DNA of 64,000 nt from positions 1 to 64,000 of the forward strand of contig DAOUHZ010000114.1 in NCBI GenBank assembly GCA_034428455.1. Reading direction: 5' to 3'. Source of the stretch: Bin87 sp034428455 (lineage in GTDB: Bacteria > Chloroflexota > Dehalococcoidia > Lucifugimonadales > UBA3495). Shown one piece after another: positions 41,833-50,156 of the stretch. The position numbers and the translations under genes are program-made. Each line of letters starts with the position of its first letter. Position 1 is the first letter of the stretch. The notes beneath the pieces are model-generated. The model searched no databases, was not told the DNA's origin, and was given only the letters and a program-made list of their open reading frames with translations.

Positions 41833-42203
41833 CTGGGGCACACCTATTTTATGTGATGATTTACCCGAACCCGGACTCACCTGACGCAGCGACTTCCGTC
41901 GACTTCAATCCTTTTCGGCGCAGATATCCCAACCTTTCCGCTTACGACAGCCGCCTTATTTCGGCAGAAGCCGCATACACACACTTTGTGGTCCAGGGCA
42001 ACGAAGCCGGCGGCGTTATGGCAGTCACGGCGGAGGAATGCGAAAGATTGGAGCTTACCGTCGTACCGGACCCATTGCCCACGAACCCTGCTCACGTCCT
42101 GATCAGGTTTGACGCCATCCCAGAACACAGAAACGCATTCCGTGCGGTAGCCTCACAACTCAAAGAATTTGCCAACCGCCGCGGCTGGATTTACAGACCG
42201 TGA
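41829..42203 (+). CDS. unknown module B, second protein
   Basis: The 124-aa protein overlaps its partner by 4 nt. It has S-A-E-A-A-Y-T-H-F, G-V-M-A-V-T-A-E-E-C, A-H-V-L-I-R-F-D and a final A-N-R-R-G-W-I-Y. The C-terminal half aligns with the second protein of module A at 28285, although the N-terminal R-Q-V-H-P part is not present here. No enzyme motif is visible. Confidence 0.72.
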   Translation: MTGAHLFYVMIYPNPDSPDAATSVDFNPFRRRYPNLSAYDSRLISAEAAYTHFVVQGNEAGGVMAVTAEECERLELTVVPDPLPTNPAHVLIRFDAIPEHRNAFRAVASQLKEFANRRGWIYRP

Positions 42204-42237
42204 TTGACCAGTTGCCGTCGTGCCCGGAGAAACCACC

Positions 42238-43110
42238 ATGAAATCCATCTCCCGCGAACACCGCATCTACGTCCTCCACCCCGAGAACGAGCCGGCCGTC
42301 ACCATCGACTCCGGCGATGACCTGATGGTGGAAACCTGGGACGCCTTCGAGGGTATCCGCGAGCCCGGCGTCCTCCAGGAGAAGTCGCTGAAGGGACCGG
42401 CTACCGGCCCCATCTACGTCAACGGCGCCGAGCCCGGCGATGCCCTCCGTGTCGAGTTCGTCAGCATCAAGCCCAAGGAGAACCCGGCCCACATGGTCAT
42501 GCCCGGCCGGGGGTTTCTCGAAGCCGAGTTCACCGAGGGCTATCCCACCGTGATGAGCATCGAAGGCGATGACCTCGTGCTGCCCAGCGGTATGCGTTTG
42601 CCCCTGAACCCGTCCATGGGCCTGGTTGCCACCACGCCAACCTATCCGCAGGAAACCGCCAGCGACAGCGGCCCCTACGGTGGCGACATCGACATGAAAG
42701 AGTTGGTCGAGGGCAGCACACTCTTCCTGCCGGTTTTTGTGCCCGGCGCTCTCCTCGCCATGGGCGACTGCCACGCCGTAGTCGGCGACGGCGCGGTGGC
42801 TGGAACCGGCGCCGAGTGCTCCGCCGACACCCACGTTCGCGTCACCGTCGAAAAGGGCATGAACCTCACCGGACCACGCGCCATCACCCCCGACCACTAC
42901 GTCGTGCTGTCTCACGGCGACGACCTCGGACCCGCCATGAAGCAGGCCGTCCGTGAGATGGTGGACTTCCTGATCACGGAAAAGGGCATGGCCCCCTATG
43001 ATGCCTACACCCTGTGCAGCCTCGCCGGCGACGTCCGCGTGTCGCGCACCTTCCGACCCATCAGCCCGGTCAAGATGATGCTGTCGCGGCAGGCTTTGGA
43101 GCAACTGTAG
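42238..43110 (+). CDS. acetamidase/formamidase-family protein
   Basis: The 290-aa protein belongs to the FmdA/AmdA family, zinc enzymes that hydrolyse short amides to ammonia. It shows G-P-I-Y-V-N-G-A-E-P-G-D-A-L, the G-G-D-I-D segment, L-P-V-F-V-P-G-A-L-L-A-M-G-D-C-H-A and G-D-G-A-V-A-G-T-G-A-E-C. CCGGAGA precedes ATG 42238. The substrate is unknown. Confidence 0.9.
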   Translation: MKSISREHRIYVLHPENEPAVTIDSGDDLMVETWDAFEGIREPGVLQEKSLKGPATGPIYVNGAEPGDALRVEFVSIKPKENPAHMVMPGRGFLEAEFTEGYPTVMSIEGDDLVLPSGMRLPLNPSMGLVATTPTYPQETASDSGPYGGDIDMKELVEGSTLFLPVFVPGALLAMGDCHAVVGDGAVAGTGAECSADTHVRVTVEKGMNLTGPRAITPDHYVVLSHGDDLGPAMKQAVREMVDFLITEKGMAPYDAYTLCSLAGDVRVSRTFRPISPVKMMLSRQALEQL

Positions 43111-43164
43111 CCGGGTAGTTTTCGCACTTGTCCAGTCGTTTCCCACGAGATAGGAGGCTTCGTT

Positions 43165-43650
43165 ATGGCCGTGGTCGAGCGGGAATACGATTTCGAGGGG
43201 GCAACCTACGGGTCCGGCAGCCAGGGTGATCTGATACCGGAGGGGTCGGGCAACACGGAGCAGGAGGGAGGTTCGGGATGCATTAGCGGTATAGTCTGGG
43301 CGCTGGTCATCTACGGCGTTGCCATCGTGTTGGCTATCGTCGTACCGGGAGCCGGGGACTTCTGGGGCATGGTCATCGGGTCAGAAAAGGAGGGGATCAA
43401 TTGGGTGCAGGAAAGCGCCGACGTTCGTCTCCTGGTGTTTGCCATCCTGCTGATACTGCTCTCGCCAGCCGGTTGGTGGGGCTCCCTGATAGCGTTCCTG
43501 GTCGGGACGCTGCTGACCATAATCGGTTGGTGGGCATTGCCGGCCGACGTTTGGGGATTGCCTTTCCCGAACTGGTACATCGAAAACAGCGTCGGTATGT
43601 ATTGGTTTCTGTGGATTGCGACTCTTGGACGGTCCCTGTTCCGTTTCTGA
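43165..43650 (+). CDS. small membrane protein
   Basis: The 161-aa protein follows a strong TAGGAGG. It has a 40-residue soluble, Gly/Ser/Glu-rich N-terminus and about three hydrophobic segments (about 42-65, 88-105, 106-125), then a Trp-rich tail. No family recognised. Confidence 0.72.
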   Translation: MAVVEREYDFEGATYGSGSQGDLIPEGSGNTEQEGGSGCISGIVWALVIYGVAIVLAIVVPGAGDFWGMVIGSEKEGINWVQESADVRLLVFAILLILLSPAGWWGSLIAFLVGTLLTIIGWWALPADVWGLPFPNWYIENSVGMYWFLWIATLGRSLFRF

Positions 43651-43693
43651 AACCCAGTTGTCGTATATGACGACCTCCACTGCTGCGCCGCTC

Positions 43694-43729
43694 TACGCCA
43701 CCGAACCCCCCGTCCACCGTAATCACCGC
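43694..43729 (-). repeat. short remnant similar to the SDR gene 3' end (copy A)
   Basis: Read on the minus strand this gives A-V-I-T-V-D-G-G-F, then a frame break from a 2-nt deletion relative to the intact SDR gene. It could come from the same SDR gene or a paralogue, since V-D-G-G is conserved in the family. With copies B and C it brackets the 97-aa membrane protein gene. Confidence 0.6.
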
Positions 43730-43743
43730 TTGCCCTCATTTCT

Positions 43744-44037
43744 ATGGAGCGCCCGTTGTCTGACAGAGCGGCCTGCGCCCTGTGCCTTGCAGTGTTGGCG
43801 ATGCTGGCCTTGGCGGTAGGAGCGATGGGGGTTTTTGAAGACCAAATCGATCAGTTCTTGATCGGGTGGGCCAAGAGTGGAGCCAATCCGGTACAGAGCT
43901 TTCTGGGCGCCATCATCTGGGTGCTGGCTCTCATAGGTTTGGGACCGACCATATTCGTACCGCCGCAGGTCTTCCTGGGTTTGGCTGTTCTACTCACGGT
44001 TGCGGCGGCGTACTTCTACATTACTCACGCCCGTTAG
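43744..44037 (+). CDS. small membrane protein between SDR-end copies
   Basis: The 97-aa protein has two or three hydrophobic helices (about 9-30, 50-68, 72-92) joined by F-E-D-Q-I-D-Q-F-L-I-G-W. No ribosome site is clear. It lies between SDR-end copies A and B, so it may be cargo of the same insertion history. Confidence 0.6.
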   Translation: MERPLSDRAACALCLAVLAMLALAVGAMGVFEDQIDQFLIGWAKSGANPVQSFLGAIIWVLALIGLGPTIFVPPQVFLGLAVLLTVAAAYFYITHAR

Positions 44038-44044
44038 TTGGCCC

Positions 44045-44219
44045 TCACGCTACTGAAAACCCTCCGTCCACCGTGATCACCGCGCCCGTCACGTAGTCCG
44101 ATGCCCGGCTGGACAGGAACACCGCCGCCCCCTGCAACTCGTTGGCGTCTCCCCAGCGGCCCATGGGGATCCGCCGGTTGATCAGGTCGTAGCGCTCCGG
44201 CTGGGTTTCCGGGATCGCT
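44045..44219 (-). pseudogene. duplicated 3' end of the SDR gene (copy B)
   Basis: A stretch of about 175 bp encodes the last 57 residues of the SDR enzyme and its stop (TGA here, TAA in the intact gene). Over 44043-44219 it matches 44823-44999 with six substitutions, at 44046, 44051, 44054, 44129, 44177 and 44192. All of them leave the protein or the stop unchanged. It has no start and breaks off sharply at 44219, where the toxin-antitoxin cassette begins. Confidence 0.9.
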
Positions 44220-44258
44220 GTGTGTCAACCCGGTGATTAGGTCAACCGGATTGGCGGA

Positions 44259-44525
44259 TCAGAGTCTTCGGTAGGCAGTTTCATTCCGTCGCGCAATTCG
44301 CTGCACTATCAATTGACGCTCACTGTCGTGGACTTCATAGATGATGCGCAACCGGCCCACCCTAATACGCCAGACCGCCTCGAATCCGGTTAGTTTGATG
44401 CTGCCGGAAGGCCGCGGGTTGTCCGTCAGGTTTAGTAGAGCATCCTGGACACGCTGGGTGTCTTGCGGAGTGAGCCTCCGCACTTGGCGCTGAGCGGCTG
44501 GCGATAACTCGATGCTATACGCCAC
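44259..44525 (-). CDS. RelE/ParE-type toxin
   Basis: The 88-aa protein has the RelE-superfamily pattern S-I-E-L-S-P-A-A-Q-R-Q-V-R-R-L, N-P-R-P-S-G-S-I-K-L-T-G, V-W-R-I-R-V-G-R-L-R-I-I-Y-E-V and V-Q-R-I-A-R-R-N-E-T-A-Y. These are ribosome-dependent mRNA cleavers. The start is a GTG 11 nt after the antitoxin stop, the normal antitoxin-toxin order. Confidence 0.92.
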   Translation of the reverse strand: MAYSIELSPAAQRQVRRLTPQDTQRVQDALLNLTDNPRPSGSIKLTGFEAVWRIRVGRLRIIYEVHDSERQLIVQRIARRNETAYRRL

Positions 44526-44536
44526 TGCGGTAAATA

Positions 44537-44764
44537 CTAGCTGTCCAGCAGATCAGCGAAGAATGTCTCAAACTCGACGCTACCCTCCTTAGCGGATTCG
44601 GAGCGAGCCGCTTCAATTTTTTCGCGGTCGGCTTCGTCTGCGGCGATGTCGTCCAGCCAAACTTGAATTGCTTCGAAGACCAAGTCAGAAACTGTCTGGC
44701 CACTGCGATTCGCTACTTCTTCAAGCGCCAAATACAGTTCGTCGGTAACGGTTAAAGTCTTCAT
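44537..44764 (-). CDS. ribbon-helix-helix antitoxin
   Basis: The 75-aa protein has an N-terminal beta strand M-K-T-L-T-V-T-D-E-L followed by two helices (L-E-E-V-A-N-R-S-G-Q-T-V-S-D-L-V-F-E-A-I), as in RHH antitoxins, then an acidic toxin-binding tail. It should neutralise the adjacent toxin and repress the pair. Six extra residues to 44782 are in frame but less likely. Confidence 0.85.
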   Translation of the reverse strand: MKTLTVTDELYLALEEVANRSGQTVSDLVFEAIQVWLDDIAADEADREKIEAARSESAKEGSVEFETFFADLLDS

Positions 44765-44822
44765 CGGATACCCCGCCGGCAAATCTTTGCCCGAATGGCG
44801 TGTCTTGTTTGCGCTCGGTTAA

Positions 44823-44999
44823 CCTTACGCCACCGAAAACCCTCCGTCCACCGTGATCACCGCGCCCGTCACGTAGTCCGATGCCCGGCTGGACAGGAAC
44901 ACCGCCGCGCCCTGCAACTCGTTGGCGTCTCCCCAGCGGCCCATGGGGATCCGCCGATTGATCAGGTCGTAACGCTCCGGCTGGGTTTCCGGGATCGCT
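44823..44999 (-). repeat. intact copy (copy C) of the duplicated SDR 3' end
   Basis: The partner of copy B, continuous with the complete SDR gene. The two copies are in direct orientation, 780 bp apart. Confidence 0.9.
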
Positions 45000-45604
45000 T
45001 GGGTCAGCTCGGTCATGAACCACCCCGGCAGGATGGCGTTGGACTGAATGTTATCGCCGGCCCAGGCTACGGCGAAGCTTTTCGCCAACTGCACGATGCC
45101 GCCCTTGCTCGACGAGTACGGCACGCCGCTTCCGCCGCCGCCGAAGATGCTGTACATGCTGCCGATGCAGATGATCTTGCCGCCGCCCTGCGCCTTGAAG
45201 TGCGGGTAGATCGCCTTGCAGGACAGGAACGCCGCCCGCAGGTTCACGTCCAGCACGTTGTCCCACTCGGCTGCGGTGATGTCCTCCGGAGCCTTGCGCA
45301 CGGTGGCGCCCGCGTTGTTGATCAGGATGTCCACGTGTCCGAAGTGCGCTACGGCTCGGGACGCCATGTCGTCGACGTCCGAATCGCTGGTGACGTCCGT
45401 TGGGATCGCAAAGGCGTGACGGCCGGTCGCTTCGATAGCCTCGACCGCAGCCGCGTTCTTCTCGGCGTTGCGCGCGGCGATGGCAATGTCCGCCCCCGCG
45501 TTGGCCAGCCCCAGCGCCATGCCGAGCCCCAGGCCCCCGTTCCCGCCGGTAATCAGGGCTACTCGCCCGGTGAGGTCAAACAGGTTGCCGTTGCTGCTGG
45601 TCAT
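44825..45604 (-). CDS. short-chain dehydrogenase/reductase
   Basis: A 259-aa classical SDR with the NAD(P) motif T-G-G-N-G-G-L-G-L-G, the N-N-A-G strand and the catalytic Ser, Tyr and Lys in S-M-Y-S-I and Y-S-S-S-K-G; it ends V-I-T-V-D-G-G-F-S-V-A. The substrate is unknown; the style is that of gluconate or sugar-alcohol dehydrogenases. ATG 45604 follows GGAG and AAGG; an ATG at 45619 is in frame without a ribosome site. The last 175 nt are also present as copy B at 44045-44219. Confidence 0.93.
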   Translation of the reverse strand: MTSSNGNLFDLTGRVALITGGNGGLGLGMALGLANAGADIAIAARNAEKNAAAVEAIEATGRHAFAIPTDVTSDSDVDDMASRAVAHFGHVDILINNAGATVRKAPEDITAAEWDNVLDVNLRAAFLSCKAIYPHFKAQGGGKIICIGSMYSIFGGGGSGVPYSSSKGGIVQLAKSFAVAWAGDNIQSNAILPGWFMTELTQAIPETQPERYDLINRRIPMGRWGDANELQGAAVFLSSRASDYVTGAVITVDGGFSVA

Positions 45605-45696
45605 CGCCTTCGTCTCCATTCGTCGCGCCTAATGGCTGACGTGTTTTGATGCGTTATTCTGCCATCCGTTCGCGTCTACCGCCACCGGCGGAGGTC

Positions 45697-45733
45697 AAAA
45701 GATTGGGGGCGACCTCTTCGGGCCGCCCCCAAT
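45697..45733 (-). terminator. terminator of hppA
   Basis: A 10-bp stem (ATTGGGGGCG at 45702-45711, CGCCCCCAAT at 45724-45733) with inner CC/GG pairs. CTTTTGACC follows on the minus strand. Confidence 0.75.
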
Positions 45734-45754
45734 TGCGCTAAAGGTAACGCGGGG

Positions 45755-47824
45755 TTACAGGTTGATCAGCGCCGGCGCCGCCACGAATGCCGGAGCGAAC
45801 ACCAGCGACACGATAGCCATCAGCTTCAGCAGGATGTTCAGGCTGGGGCCGGAAGTGTCCTTGAAGGGGTCACCGACCACGTCTCCTTCCACCGCGGCCT
45901 TGTGGGCGTCCGAGCCCTTGCCGCCGTAGTTGCCCAGCTCAACGTACTTCTTGGCGTTGTCCCAGGTTCCGCCGGCAGACGCCATCATGATCGCCAGCAT
46001 GAACCCGGCCGAGACCGACCCGATCAGCAGACCGCCGAGAGCGGCCTCGCCGAGGATGAACCCCGTGGCAATCGGGGCCAGCACCGCCATCACGCCGGGC
46101 AGGATCATCTCCCGTAGAGCGCCCCGCGTGCTGATGTCCACGCACCGCGCCGAGTCGGGCGTGGCCGTGCCCTCCATCAGTCCCGGTATCTCGCGGAACT
46201 GACGGCGCACTTCGTCGACGATGCCCTGGGCCGCGCGTCCCACTGCCTGCATCGTCAACGCGGAGAAAATGAACGGCAGCATCGCGCCGATGACCAGACC
46301 CACCAGGATCTGGGGCTGCAAGATGTTGATGCCCGCGCTTCCAGCCGCCAGCCGGCCATCTTCGCTCAACGTGATCAACCCTGCGCTCACCGAGTACGCG
46401 GCCAGCAGCGCCAGCGCGGTCAGCGCAGCGGAGCCGATGGCGAAACCCTTTCCCGTGGCCGCCGTGGTGTTGCCCAGCGCGTCCAGCGCGTCGGTGCGCT
46501 CCCGCACCTCCGGATCCAGGTTGGCCTGCTCGGCGATGCCGCCGGCGTTGTCCGCGACGGGCCCGTAAGCGTCTGTCGCCAGAGTGATCCCCAGCGTGGA
46601 CAGCAAGCCGACGCCGGCCAACGCGACACCGTAGAAACCCGCGAACCAGTACGCCAGCAGGATGGCGACGGACACGCAGATCACCGGGATCAGCGTGCTC
46701 AGCATCCCGGTGGCGATTCCACTGATTATCACCGTGGCCGCACCGGTCTGCGATGATTCCGACACCCGCTGTGTCGGTTTGTAGCTGTAGGAGGTGTAGT
46801 ACTCGGTGGCGAGGCCGATGATGGTTCCGGCCACGAGGCCAGCCACGACGCATCCGAACCACCACCAGTTGCCAGTCAGCGTGATGGTCAGTATCGCGGC
46901 GAAGATGATCAGCAGGCCGCCGGCGGCGAAAATGCCGTAGCGCAGCGCCCAGAGGAGCCGCTCAAAGTCTGCCTCTTCTCCACTGCGCACCACGAAGGTG
47001 CCCAGTATCGCGGCCACGATGCCCGCGCCGGCCAGCAGCATCGGGAACACCGCATCGTTGCCGAACACCGCAAAAGCGGTCGTGCTGGCAGCCGCCAATG
47101 CCACCGCCGAAATGATGCTGCCCACGTAGGACTCGAACAGGTCGGCGCCCATGCCGGCCACGTCTCCAACGTTGTCGCCCACGTTGTCCGCGATCACGCC
47201 CGGGTTGCGCGGGTCGTCCTCGGGGATGCCGGCTTCCACCTTGCCCACCAGGTCGGAACCCACGTCCGCGGCCTTGGTGAAAATACCACCGCCCACGCGG
47301 GCAAACAGGGCGATGGAACTGGCGCCGAACCCGAAGCCGGCCACCGCGCCAATGTCCTGGAATATCAGGTATAGGATCGTCACGCCCAGCAGGCCGATGC
47401 CCACCACGGTAACACCCATGACCGTCCCGCTGGAGAACGCTACCCGCAGGGCCGGATTCAGACCACGCATGGCAGCCGCCGCGGTCCGAATGTTGGCGCG
47501 CACCGCCACGTTCATGCCGACGAAACCGGCCAGGCCCGAACAGAGGGTGCCGGCCAGATACGAAATTGCGGTGGCCGGTACGCCCAGGTTATGGGTGAAG
47601 ACCGTGTAGTCCAGGACGCCCAGGACCACCGCCACCACTACCACGAAGGGCAGCAGCGACATGTACTCACGACGCAGGAAGGCGGACGCGCCGGTGCGAA
47701 TGGCGTCGCCAATCTCCCGCATGCGCTCATTGCCCTGGTCCGAGCCGATGACCCGGAAGGCCATGAAGGCCGCAAACGCCAGGGCGATTACCCCGGCGGC
47801 CAAGGCTACGATGATTGATTCCAT
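45755..47824 (-). CDS. hppA: membrane-bound proton/sodium-translocating pyrophosphatase
   Basis: The 689-aa integral membrane pump uses pyrophosphate to move H+ or Na+. It has about 16 hydrophobic segments, the substrate motif D-V-G-S-D-L-V-G-K-V-E-A-G-I-P-E-D-D-P-R (187-206) and D-N-V-G-D-N-V-G-D. At the K+ site the sequence is G-N-T-T-A-A-T-G-K-G (451-460); Ala rather than Lys there marks the K+-dependent subfamily, which contains both H+ and Na+ pumps. A consensus-like promoter lies upstream and GAGAGGAG precedes the ATG. Confidence 0.97.
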   Translation of the reverse strand: MESIIVALAAGVIALAFAAFMAFRVIGSDQGNERMREIGDAIRTGASAFLRREYMSLLPFVVVVAVVLGVLDYTVFTHNLGVPATAISYLAGTLCSGLAGFVGMNVAVRANIRTAAAAMRGLNPALRVAFSSGTVMGVTVVGIGLLGVTILYLIFQDIGAVAGFGFGASSIALFARVGGGIFTKAADVGSDLVGKVEAGIPEDDPRNPGVIADNVGDNVGDVAGMGADLFESYVGSIISAVALAAASTTAFAVFGNDAVFPMLLAGAGIVAAILGTFVVRSGEEADFERLLWALRYGIFAAGGLLIIFAAILTITLTGNWWWFGCVVAGLVAGTIIGLATEYYTSYSYKPTQRVSESSQTGAATVIISGIATGMLSTLIPVICVSVAILLAYWFAGFYGVALAGVGLLSTLGITLATDAYGPVADNAGGIAEQANLDPEVRERTDALDALGNTTAATGKGFAIGSAALTALALLAAYSVSAGLITLSEDGRLAAGSAGINILQPQILVGLVIGAMLPFIFSALTMQAVGRAAQGIVDEVRRQFREIPGLMEGTATPDSARCVDISTRGALREMILPGVMAVLAPIATGFILGEAALGGLLIGSVSAGFMLAIMMASAGGTWDNAKKYVELGNYGGKGSDAHKAAVEGDVVGDPFKDTSGPSLNILLKLMAIVSLVFAPAFVAAPALINL

Positions 47825-47869
47825 ACTCTCCTCTCCGTTTTTCGGCTACAACTTCCGACAAACATTGCG

Positions 47870-47898
47870 AAATTAGCACAGCCCATTTTGAGTGTCAA
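47870..47898 (-). promoter_or_regulatory. strong promoter of hppA
   Basis: A perfect TTGACA (47898-47893), a 17-bp spacer ending in TGC, and TAATTT (47875-47870). It overlaps the stop of the upstream phosphoesterase gene. Confidence 0.7.
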
Positions 47899-48473
47899 TT
47901 AACGCGATCGTCAGTTTCCGACGCCAAATCTACTATTGTTGCGGTGATCTCGCCGTCGTTGATATTGAGAACTGCGACTGTGCCCAGGGAACCCGGCGCG
48001 TGGCGACGACCGGGATACGTGGGGCTGCCGGGGTTCACGAACAGCACGCCGTCTTTCCGCTCAACCATCTCCTCGTGAGTGTCCCCGAAAACCACCACGT
48101 CAACCTCTCCACCGAATTTCTTTTGCAGTAACTCGCTCAGGCCAGATTGTGGCCAAACTAGACCCGTACCGTCCGGCGTCGTAGCAATCGACGGCGGTGG
48201 CCACTGTATGTCGTGCACCATCCCGATCCGTACCCCCGCCACCTCGACGATGCGCGAAACATTGGCCAGTCGTTCGCCGGGTTCAACCGGGTCCTCGTAC
48301 CCCCGCACCGCAAGCACCGGCGCTAGTTCCTCCAGGTAATCCAGCACGCCGATGCATTCCAGGTCGCCGCAGTGGAGCACCAGTTCGCAGCCGGCCAGCG
48401 CGTCGAACACCGCCGCCGGCAGGTCCCGGCCGCTCCCGGCGGAATGGGTGTCGGAGATCAGCCCAATCTTCAC
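47895..48473 (-). CDS. YfcE/MJ0936-type metallophosphoesterase
   Basis: The 192-aa single-domain phosphoesterase has I-S-D-T-H-S at the start, H-C-G-D-L-E, and F-G-D-T-H-E-E-M where most relatives have G-H-T-H. F-V-N-P-G-S-P-T-Y-P follows. Members hydrolyse phosphodiesters in vitro. It lies 10 nt downstream of the LLM gene. Confidence 0.9.
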   Translation of the reverse strand: MKIGLISDTHSAGSGRDLPAAVFDALAGCELVLHCGDLECIGVLDYLEELAPVLAVRGYEDPVEPGERLANVSRIVEVAGVRIGMVHDIQWPPPSIATTPDGTGLVWPQSGLSELLQKKFGGEVDVVVFGDTHEEMVERKDGVLFVNPGSPTYPGRRHAPGSLGTVAVLNINDGEITATIVDLASETDDRVN

Positions 48474-48482
48474 CGGATCAGC

Positions 48483-49502
48483 TTACTCCTGGGCCGGCGC
48501 CAGCGCTTCCAGCGTGCCCAGCATGGTGTCCCGGTCGGAGCCGTGGGGGAAGGCCAATAGCGGCATGTCGACCCCGTTGTTACGGAAGCGGGCGATTTTC
48601 TCCCGGCATTCTTTGGGCGTGCCAATCGCCGTGATGTTGTCCACCATCTCATCAGTTATGCAGGCGGCTGCCTTGCTCCGGTCTCCCTCCGCCCACGCTG
48701 CCCGCAACCGGTCGCACTCGTCCTGGTATCCGTACCTGCAAAACAGATCGTAGTAGTAGGTTCCCATTCCGCCCACGTAAAACGCCATGTGCGCCCGCGC
48801 CTGCGCTATCGCGTCCGATACCGTCGCCTCATCCTCGCTGGCGCAACTCAGTATCTGCGGCGCCGTGGTGACATCTGACACTTGCCGGCCCGCGGCCTGA
48901 GCCGCGCGAGCCAGCGGTTCTTTCACCTCGGGCAGCTTCTCGCTATGCGTCCAGATGGGCAGCCACCCGTCCGCGGATCGGCCGGTAAGTTCCAGGTTCC
49001 GCTTGCCCAGAGAAGCGACGTAGATCGGCACTTGATCCTGAACCGGCCGCACGCCCATGCGAAAGCGCTTCAGGTTGTAGAACCGCCCCTCGTAGTTGAC
49101 CCGCTCCCCGGACAGCGCCAGGCGGATGATGTCGATGTACTCGGCGGTTCGGCTCACCGGATGGTCGAATTTCACCCCGTGCCAGTCCTCAATCACGATG
49201 CGCCCACTGCTGCCCAGCCCTAGGATGGCGCGTCCGTTGCTGATGCGGTCCAGAGAGGCGATGCTCTGGGCCACCAACCCCGGTGTCCTGCTGTACACGG
49301 TGACAATCCCGGTCCCCAAGCCGATGCGCTCCGTGTGACACGCCAGCATGGTCAGCACGGTGAAGGCATCCCGTCCCCATGACTCCCCGGTCCAAAAGGA
49401 CTCGTAGCCCAGGCGGTCGGCGGCTTGCGCCACCGTTATCAGGTCGTCGTCATCGTTGTTGTCTCGGCTGCTGAAGGTCAGCGCCATGCGCGCGGTGGTC
49501 AC
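48483..49502 (-). CDS. LLM-class F420-dependent oxidoreductase
   Basis: The 339-aa luciferase-like TIM-barrel enzyme has W-T-G-E-S-W-G-R-D-A-F, I-G-L-G-T-G-I-V-T-V-Y-S-R-T-P and R-A-I-L-G-L-G-S-S-G-R, resembling the 5,10-methylene-H4MPT reductase branch that uses F420. The substrate is unknown. It is the second LLM gene in the window. The start is a GTG; an ATG lies five codons in. Confidence 0.92.
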   Translation of the reverse strand: MTTARMALTFSSRDNNDDDDLITVAQAADRLGYESFWTGESWGRDAFTVLTMLACHTERIGLGTGIVTVYSRTPGLVAQSIASLDRISNGRAILGLGSSGRIVIEDWHGVKFDHPVSRTAEYIDIIRLALSGERVNYEGRFYNLKRFRMGVRPVQDQVPIYVASLGKRNLELTGRSADGWLPIWTHSEKLPEVKEPLARAAQAAGRQVSDVTTAPQILSCASEDEATVSDAIAQARAHMAFYVGGMGTYYYDLFCRYGYQDECDRLRAAWAEGDRSKAAACITDEMVDNITAIGTPKECREKIARFRNNGVDMPLLAFPHGSDRDTMLGTLEALAPAQE

Positions 49503-49511
49503 GATTGTTCC

Positions 49512-50087
49512 TCAGTTGCGGTTTTGCCAGATGTAGTACGGGTCCAGCGATTCATCGGTCATGGTTTCTCCCAGCGCTTCGCCGGCCGCCGGAAACGCCC
49601 GGCTCTCCTGCTCGATAAGGCGGTTCAGCTCGCGGGACCAGCGGTCGATGTCCGCGCTGTCCAGCTTGCCCGACAGCATCTCCGAGAACCCGGCGACTAC
49701 CTGGTCGGTGGGAATGGCCAGCGTCGGTCCGGAAATGACGAACACCACCACTTCCGGCATGTTTTCCTCGTCGTGGTAGTCGACGCCCAACCTCTCCAGG
49801 ATGTAGTGCATCGCCACGCCGCGCACGATGTCGTCCACCTGGCCGGGCAGGTGCATCAGGTGCAGGAACGGCCGGTCTCCGCCCTCGCGCAGAGCGCTGG
49901 CGAATTCGCTTTCTACCGTGCGGTAGTATTCGTCGTTGAAGACATCCTCAGTGGACAGCAGCCTCACCTCTGCCGCCGTACGCCGGGTATCCACCACCAC
50001 GAATTCTTTCAGGTGGGGGAAGATGGCGAGGGTGATGTCGGGATAACGCCCGTTGGGAAGCGGCCCGCCGCTGAGTTCCTGGAACAA
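49512..50087 (-). CDS. hypothetical protein next to LLM oxidoreductase
   Basis: The 191-aa protein starts at a TTG (50087) with AAGGAG 6 nt upstream. It has mixed alpha/beta with I-T-L-A-I-F-P-H-L-K-E-F-V-V-V-D-T and E-V-V-V-F-V-I-S-G-P-T, and an acidic C-terminus. No signal or membrane part and no recognised family. It is 9 nt upstream of the LLM gene and probably in its operon. Confidence 0.75.
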   Translation of the reverse strand: MFQELSGGPLPNGRYPDITLAIFPHLKEFVVVDTRRTAAEVRLLSTEDVFNDEYYRTVESEFASALREGGDRPFLHLMHLPGQVDDIVRGVAMHYILERLGVDYHDEENMPEVVVFVISGPTLAIPTDQVVAGFSEMLSGKLDSADIDRWSRELNRLIEQESRAFPAAGEALGETMTDESLDPYYIWQNRN

Positions 50088-50156
50088 GGTTGTGCTCCTT
50101 GCGCCGGATCGGCCCCAATCGCTCACCGCGATGGGGAAAGTTCATCGATCGCGGTG

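Larger units (their letters stand above)
44220..44822. mobile_element. toxin-antitoxin cassette inserted at the SDR 3' end
   Basis: This 0.6-kb segment lies exactly between the two 177-bp copies of the SDR gene end and carries only the RelE-type toxin and its antitoxin. It has no recombinase. Near its left edge GTCAACCCGG (44224-44233) and GTCAACCGG (44241-44249) form a short direct repeat. The mechanism of insertion is inferred. Confidence 0.5.

Noticed and set aside
44034..44228. 64-codon frame over the SDR-end copy
   Set aside because: It is read in a different frame from the SDR protein; the homologous frame has no start.
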